64,000 nucleotides of DNA from Paramecium pentaurelia (taxonomy: Eukaryota; Ciliophora; Oligohymenophorea; Peniculida; Parameciidae), in assembly GCA_905183005.1 (NCBI GenBank), contig CAJJDO010000122.1:223454-287453 (forward strand). Direction: 5' to 3'. Shown in pieces: positions 60,503-64,000 of the stretch (position 1 is its first letter; every line of letters starts with the position of its first letter). The notes beneath the pieces are model-generated. The model ran no database searches, was not told where the DNA came from, and saw only the letters and a program-made list of their open reading frames with translations. Made by a program: the position numbers and the translations under genes.

Positions 60503-62941
60503 ATGAATAATAGGAAAGTAATCATAAAGGATGAATTTCTAAACTATTCAATATATGATATAATGAAGAATTGTAATTTTAGAGTAATTGAAAATATTTT
60601 CATCTGAGATAGAAGATAAGAGTGAATTGATTAGATAAATATTAGAGTTAGTTAACATAGACAATAGATTAGAGAATATTTGAATGGTTTACTATAAATA
60701 TGATTATTATTGATTTTTTGTATATTGTAGGAATAGGTGGGGCATCGTTGGCAGAATATTTCTTCGATTTACAGAGAAGTTACCAAGTATATATGATGTT
60801 ATCATCATTGGGTGTTTTAAGCATATGGTTTGGTTGGCGTTTCAAGAGAAGAAACCTTAGGAACGATCGGATTGAATTGCTTATACTGTTGCTTATTGGC
60901 AATTCATTAAGAACCGTAAGTTCTACACATATCAGTGAGATGTATTTTGCATTATTCTCAAAAAGGTTGCTTTATATCATTCCAATCTAGAATCATGAGC
61001 ATCCTAAAAAAATGTTTCTTTGTCTGCCATTCATAGCTATAGTAGTTAGTGCCAAATTAGAATTCAATTATGAATATACTTTAATTGGTTATGCATTCAT
61101 TCTGTTGGTTTGGTTGTCAATTAATCATTCTGCAGAAAGAGTCCGTCAGGTTTCAAAGAATCATAGTTATTCTAAAACATGGATCAATCCATCAGATAGT
61201 TTGATAATAAATTAGAATGATAAATATGATCTTGTAATAACACGTTTAGGTAAAATAATAAGTCAAACATCTGAATAGTAGAAACTATTTGGTACTGATG
61301 ATCCTGTCATGATTTAATAAATACTTAAGGATATTAATATACATAAGCTTGACAAATAATACAAGAAATATAAAATTACAACTCTTTTATAATTAATAGA
61401 ATCTACAGATCTTATTAAATGTAAAGTATTAGATTGTTCTACCCCATTTGGAGATAATTATATGATTGAATTAAATATTTTTAATGATAATGTAGGTTTA
61501 AGATTTTATGATATGTTTGAATTAAGAGATTATTGGGAAAGGAAAGTTACTAAATAACTTATGAATTAACTGTTTCGTAGTTTTAGTCATGAATTCAGTA
61601 CTTCATTAAATTGTATAAGAATTCTAGCAGAAAATGCTATTGAAGATATAGATGATGATTATATTGTGAATACTTGTATCTAACCCATTTTGAATTCTTG
61701 TTACATTCTCAATTCAATAGTTTAAGATGTTAGAGATTTCAGTTTGATCTTGTCTAAGAACTTCATACTCACTATTTAAATTTAAAATATTTATTTACTT
61801 ATTCATGAAGTATCTGAATTATATCGATAACAACTTAATATGAAAGGTGTATAATTAAATGTTAAAATGAATGAATTCTAAATTCATACAGATGGATAAA
61901 GATTCAAATAGGTACTTAATAATCTATTGTCTAATGCTTAAAAATTTACATTCTCTGGTAGTGTTACTATTGATGTTTAAGAATAAATCATTCATGATTA
62001 ATAATTTATTAAAGTTACTGTCTAAGATACAGGTTCTGGAATGGATTAAAATACTTAGAATCGATTATAAGAGTTTCTAAAACAACCACATAAACGAAAA
62101 TCTAATCTTAATTTTGGTTTAGGTTTAATGATAAGTAATACTATTTGTAATGGTTTATCTCCTAATTATGAATCTGGTATACATTTTCAATCCAATAATA
62201 AGACTGGCTCTTTATTTTGGTTCTACCTTGAGGATCTCAAAATAATAGATTTACCTGATGTTGTTAGCAGAAGGACTATCAAATATAATAAAATACATAG
62301 TTCAGGTAGAAGTTTTTTAGAATAAAGTTTTATCATTAGTCCTAGTGATAAAAAAAGATAATCATCTTTTACATTCTCATTAAAAGGGAAATAAAAGTTA
62401 ATTGATAAATAATCAGAAAGTATTCTTATTTATTCTTATACTCAAAGATTTATCTGAACCAGATGATTTCATTTGTGCACCTTATGTTTTTAGAGAAGGA
62501 CCAAAGAAACCTAAAAAATAAAAATATTCTATTGATTAAGTTGTCAGTGAATATACAGATGATAGAGCTAAAATACTTATTGTTGATGATGAATTTGTAA
62601 ATATCTATGCACTTACTACAATGCTTTCAAGATTAAATATTAAATGTGATTCAGCACATAATGGTAAAGAAGGATTAGATAAATTTAAATAATAATATTA
62701 TCAAGTAATCCTTATGGATATTGAAATGCCTATTATGAATGGAATATAAGCCACTTAATAAATACTCGAATTTTGTCATTCAGCAGATTTAGATCCTCCC
62801 ATTATTATTGCTTAAACTGCTTATACTGATATGTAAACAAAATAAATGTGTAATGAAGTGGGTATGGATTATTTCTTGTAAAAACCAATTAGTACAAATG
62901 AAATTAAATAAATTCTATAAACTATTTAGTTAACTTTATGA
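60503..62941 (+). CDS. hybrid sensor histidine kinase, 785 aa
   Basis: Introns 60584-60612, 60622-60645 (24 nt, around a 9-nt exon 60613-60621) and 62420-62447. The N-terminal part (about 45-185) has four to five membrane segments (IIIDFLYIVGIGGASLAEYF, FLCLPFIAIVVSAKLEFNY, LIGYAFILLVWLSIN). A PAS-like linker follows. The H-box is RSFSHEFSTSLNCIRIL with H345; the ATPase lobe has VLNNLLSNAQKFTF (N-box), DTGSGM (G1) and NFGLGLMIS (G2). A receiver domain ends the protein: KILIVDDE (D668, D669), MDIEMPIMNG (D712), AQTAYTD and QKPI (K767). Two-component signalling in a ciliate is known in families but rare. The ligand is unknown. Confidence 0.9.
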
Positions 62942-63045
62942 TTACTTTAAGTTCAATCTATATAAATACATAAATATTGTCAATTTTTTTTATTATTCAA
63001 ATTTCTTGATTACGATACTTTCTGAATTATTATTATTATATATAT

Positions 63046-64000
63046 ATGTTGATATTGTCATTATTATTGATAGTTAAGGCTGACCAATATTTTACTATTT
63101 TAAGTCCAAATACCTTAATATCTGAAGAGAAACTATAAGAAATTCAATTTAAAATAGCTAATTTTGGTTATGTTCCTTATGGATAAAAGATTTCAGGTGA
63201 ATTGGAAATAGCAATCCCTTATAATTTTTGTGAACATCAAAATATTACTAAAAATTTCAATAATGATATTTCAAATTCTAAAATTTTACTTGTCTAAAAG
63301 GGTTATTGTTCTAACTATCAAAAGGTAAAACTAAAATATATAAAAATAAAAGGCAATTAATGCTTAAAATTTTGGATACGTAATGATGGTCATAGTTGAT
63401 GATAATAGTCAAGAATTTATTCCTGGAGTAACAAATAATTCTGAAGGTAATTTGGATATATAAATACCAACCATTATGATATAGAAAACATAAGGAGATA
63501 AACTTAAGGATTATTTAGAATAAATTAATCACAAGACTTTATATATATAAGTATTATTTCCAGACTTTTACTAAACTGATAAAGTTAAATATGAATATTG
63601 GTTTAGTTCAATGGATTAAAAAAGTTATAAGTTTTTAAGGTAATTTTACACATTTCATATGTAAATGAAAGATTCTTTAGAATTTACTCCTCATTATACA
63701 TTAGGACGTTGTGCATAATGTGCAAAATCAGGATTTGATAGAAGAGATTCTCTTTGTCTTTCTGGAGGAAGATATTGTGCTGCAGATCCTGATGGAGATG
63801 GTCCTTTAGATGGTTAAGATGCAGTAAGAGAAGTTGTTAGATAAATTTGTATATTCAAAGAAGATAAAATTAAATGGTGGAATTATGTCATTAAATATAG
63901 TCAACAATGTTTAGGATCCTCTATTTCTATTGCTAATTTATGTTATTAATACGTTCTTGAATTAGTTAAGATAGACTAGAAGAAAATAGAGAAATGCTAT
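63046..64000 (+). CDS. vacuolar sorting receptor-like protein (PA domain), 5' part
   Basis: Truncated by the window end. Intron 63325-63352. A signal peptide (MLILSLLLIVKA) precedes a PA domain: ILLVQKGYCSNYQKAINAQNFGYVMM, TIMIQKTQGDKLKDYL. Then the plant-type VSR/BP80 central region: YWFSSMDQKSYKF, LEFTPHYTLGRCAQCAKSGFDRRDSLCLSGGRYCAADPDGDGP, DAVREVVRQICIFK, KWWNYVIKYSQQCLG. This cysteine-rich pattern is diagnostic of VSRs, which carry soluble cargo from Golgi/TGN to lytic compartments. TM segment and cytosolic tail lie beyond 64000. Frame is open to the window edge with no stop. Confidence 0.88.

Noticed and set aside
1..64000. CRISPR arrays, bacterial promoters, ribosome-binding sites, tRNA genes and transposons
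   Set aside because: None recognised; the ciliate genetic code and micro-introns make bacterial features inapplicable, and no cloverleaf or transposase motif was found in the intergenic gaps.

Overview
ORGANISM. The window is AT-rich macronuclear DNA of a ciliate, almost certainly a Paramecium. In every recognisable gene TAA and TAG are read as glutamine and only TGA stops translation. Coding exons are interrupted by about 75 very small GT..AG introns, nearly all 19-32 nt long. Standard-code ORF calling therefore shatters these genes, and all coordinates here come from reading the strands with TGA-only stops and removing the micro-introns. For almost every gene, length minus introns is an exact multiple of three.

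LAYOUT. 1-11.3 kb: EH-domain protein, coiled-coil protein, pseudokinase, bisphosphate nucleotidase, Arp4-like actin-related protein, listerin (LTN1). 11.3-19 kb: TPR co-chaperone-like protein, protein phosphatase 1, MORN protein, Q/N-rich protein, Cys-containing small protein, DUF4795-type coiled-coil protein. 19-28.8 kb: exocyst Sec5, a K+ channel with cyclic-nucleotide-binding domain, a CAMK-like kinase, an unknown Q-rich protein. 28.8-37.3 kb: small unknown gene, a protein with four tandem truncated-globin-like domains, a TPR protein, a GIMAP/AIG1-like GTPase, an ankyrin pseudogene. 37.3-46 kb: membrane Cys-rich protein, queuosine salvage hydrolase, IQ+MORN protein, coiled-coil proteins. 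46-51.7 kb: zinc-motif/WD40-like protein, TALE homeobox protein, two coiled-coil proteins. 51.7-64 kb: two secreted class-3 lipases, Q-rich protein, divergent histone H3, eIF3j, SPOUT1-like methyltransferase, hybrid histidine kinase, and the 5' part of a plant-type vacuolar sorting receptor.

ASSEMBLY. Each of the three single Ns (29863, 42712, 52763) is flanked by a perfect direct repeat of about 1.1 kb. The sequence before the N is repeated immediately after it. These are unmerged contig overlaps, so about 3.4 kb of the window is duplicated artificially and three genes appear twice.

GENE ORGANISATION. Genes are packed with little spacing: head-to-head start codons 13-31 bp apart, tail-to-tail stops 4-8 bp apart, tandem genes 15-50 bp apart. 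I see no operon logic. Functional themes that recur are cilia/cytoskeleton (MORN, DUF4795, coiled-coil proteins), membrane traffic (EH, Sec5, vacuolar receptor, lipases) and translation/ribosome quality control (LTN1, eIF3j, SPOUT1, QNG1). The most unusual items are the tetra-globin protein, the histone H3 variant lacking the K9 and K27 contexts, the ciliate TALE homeobox gene, an in-frame TGA inside Sec5, and a Sec5 stop that overlaps the next gene's start.
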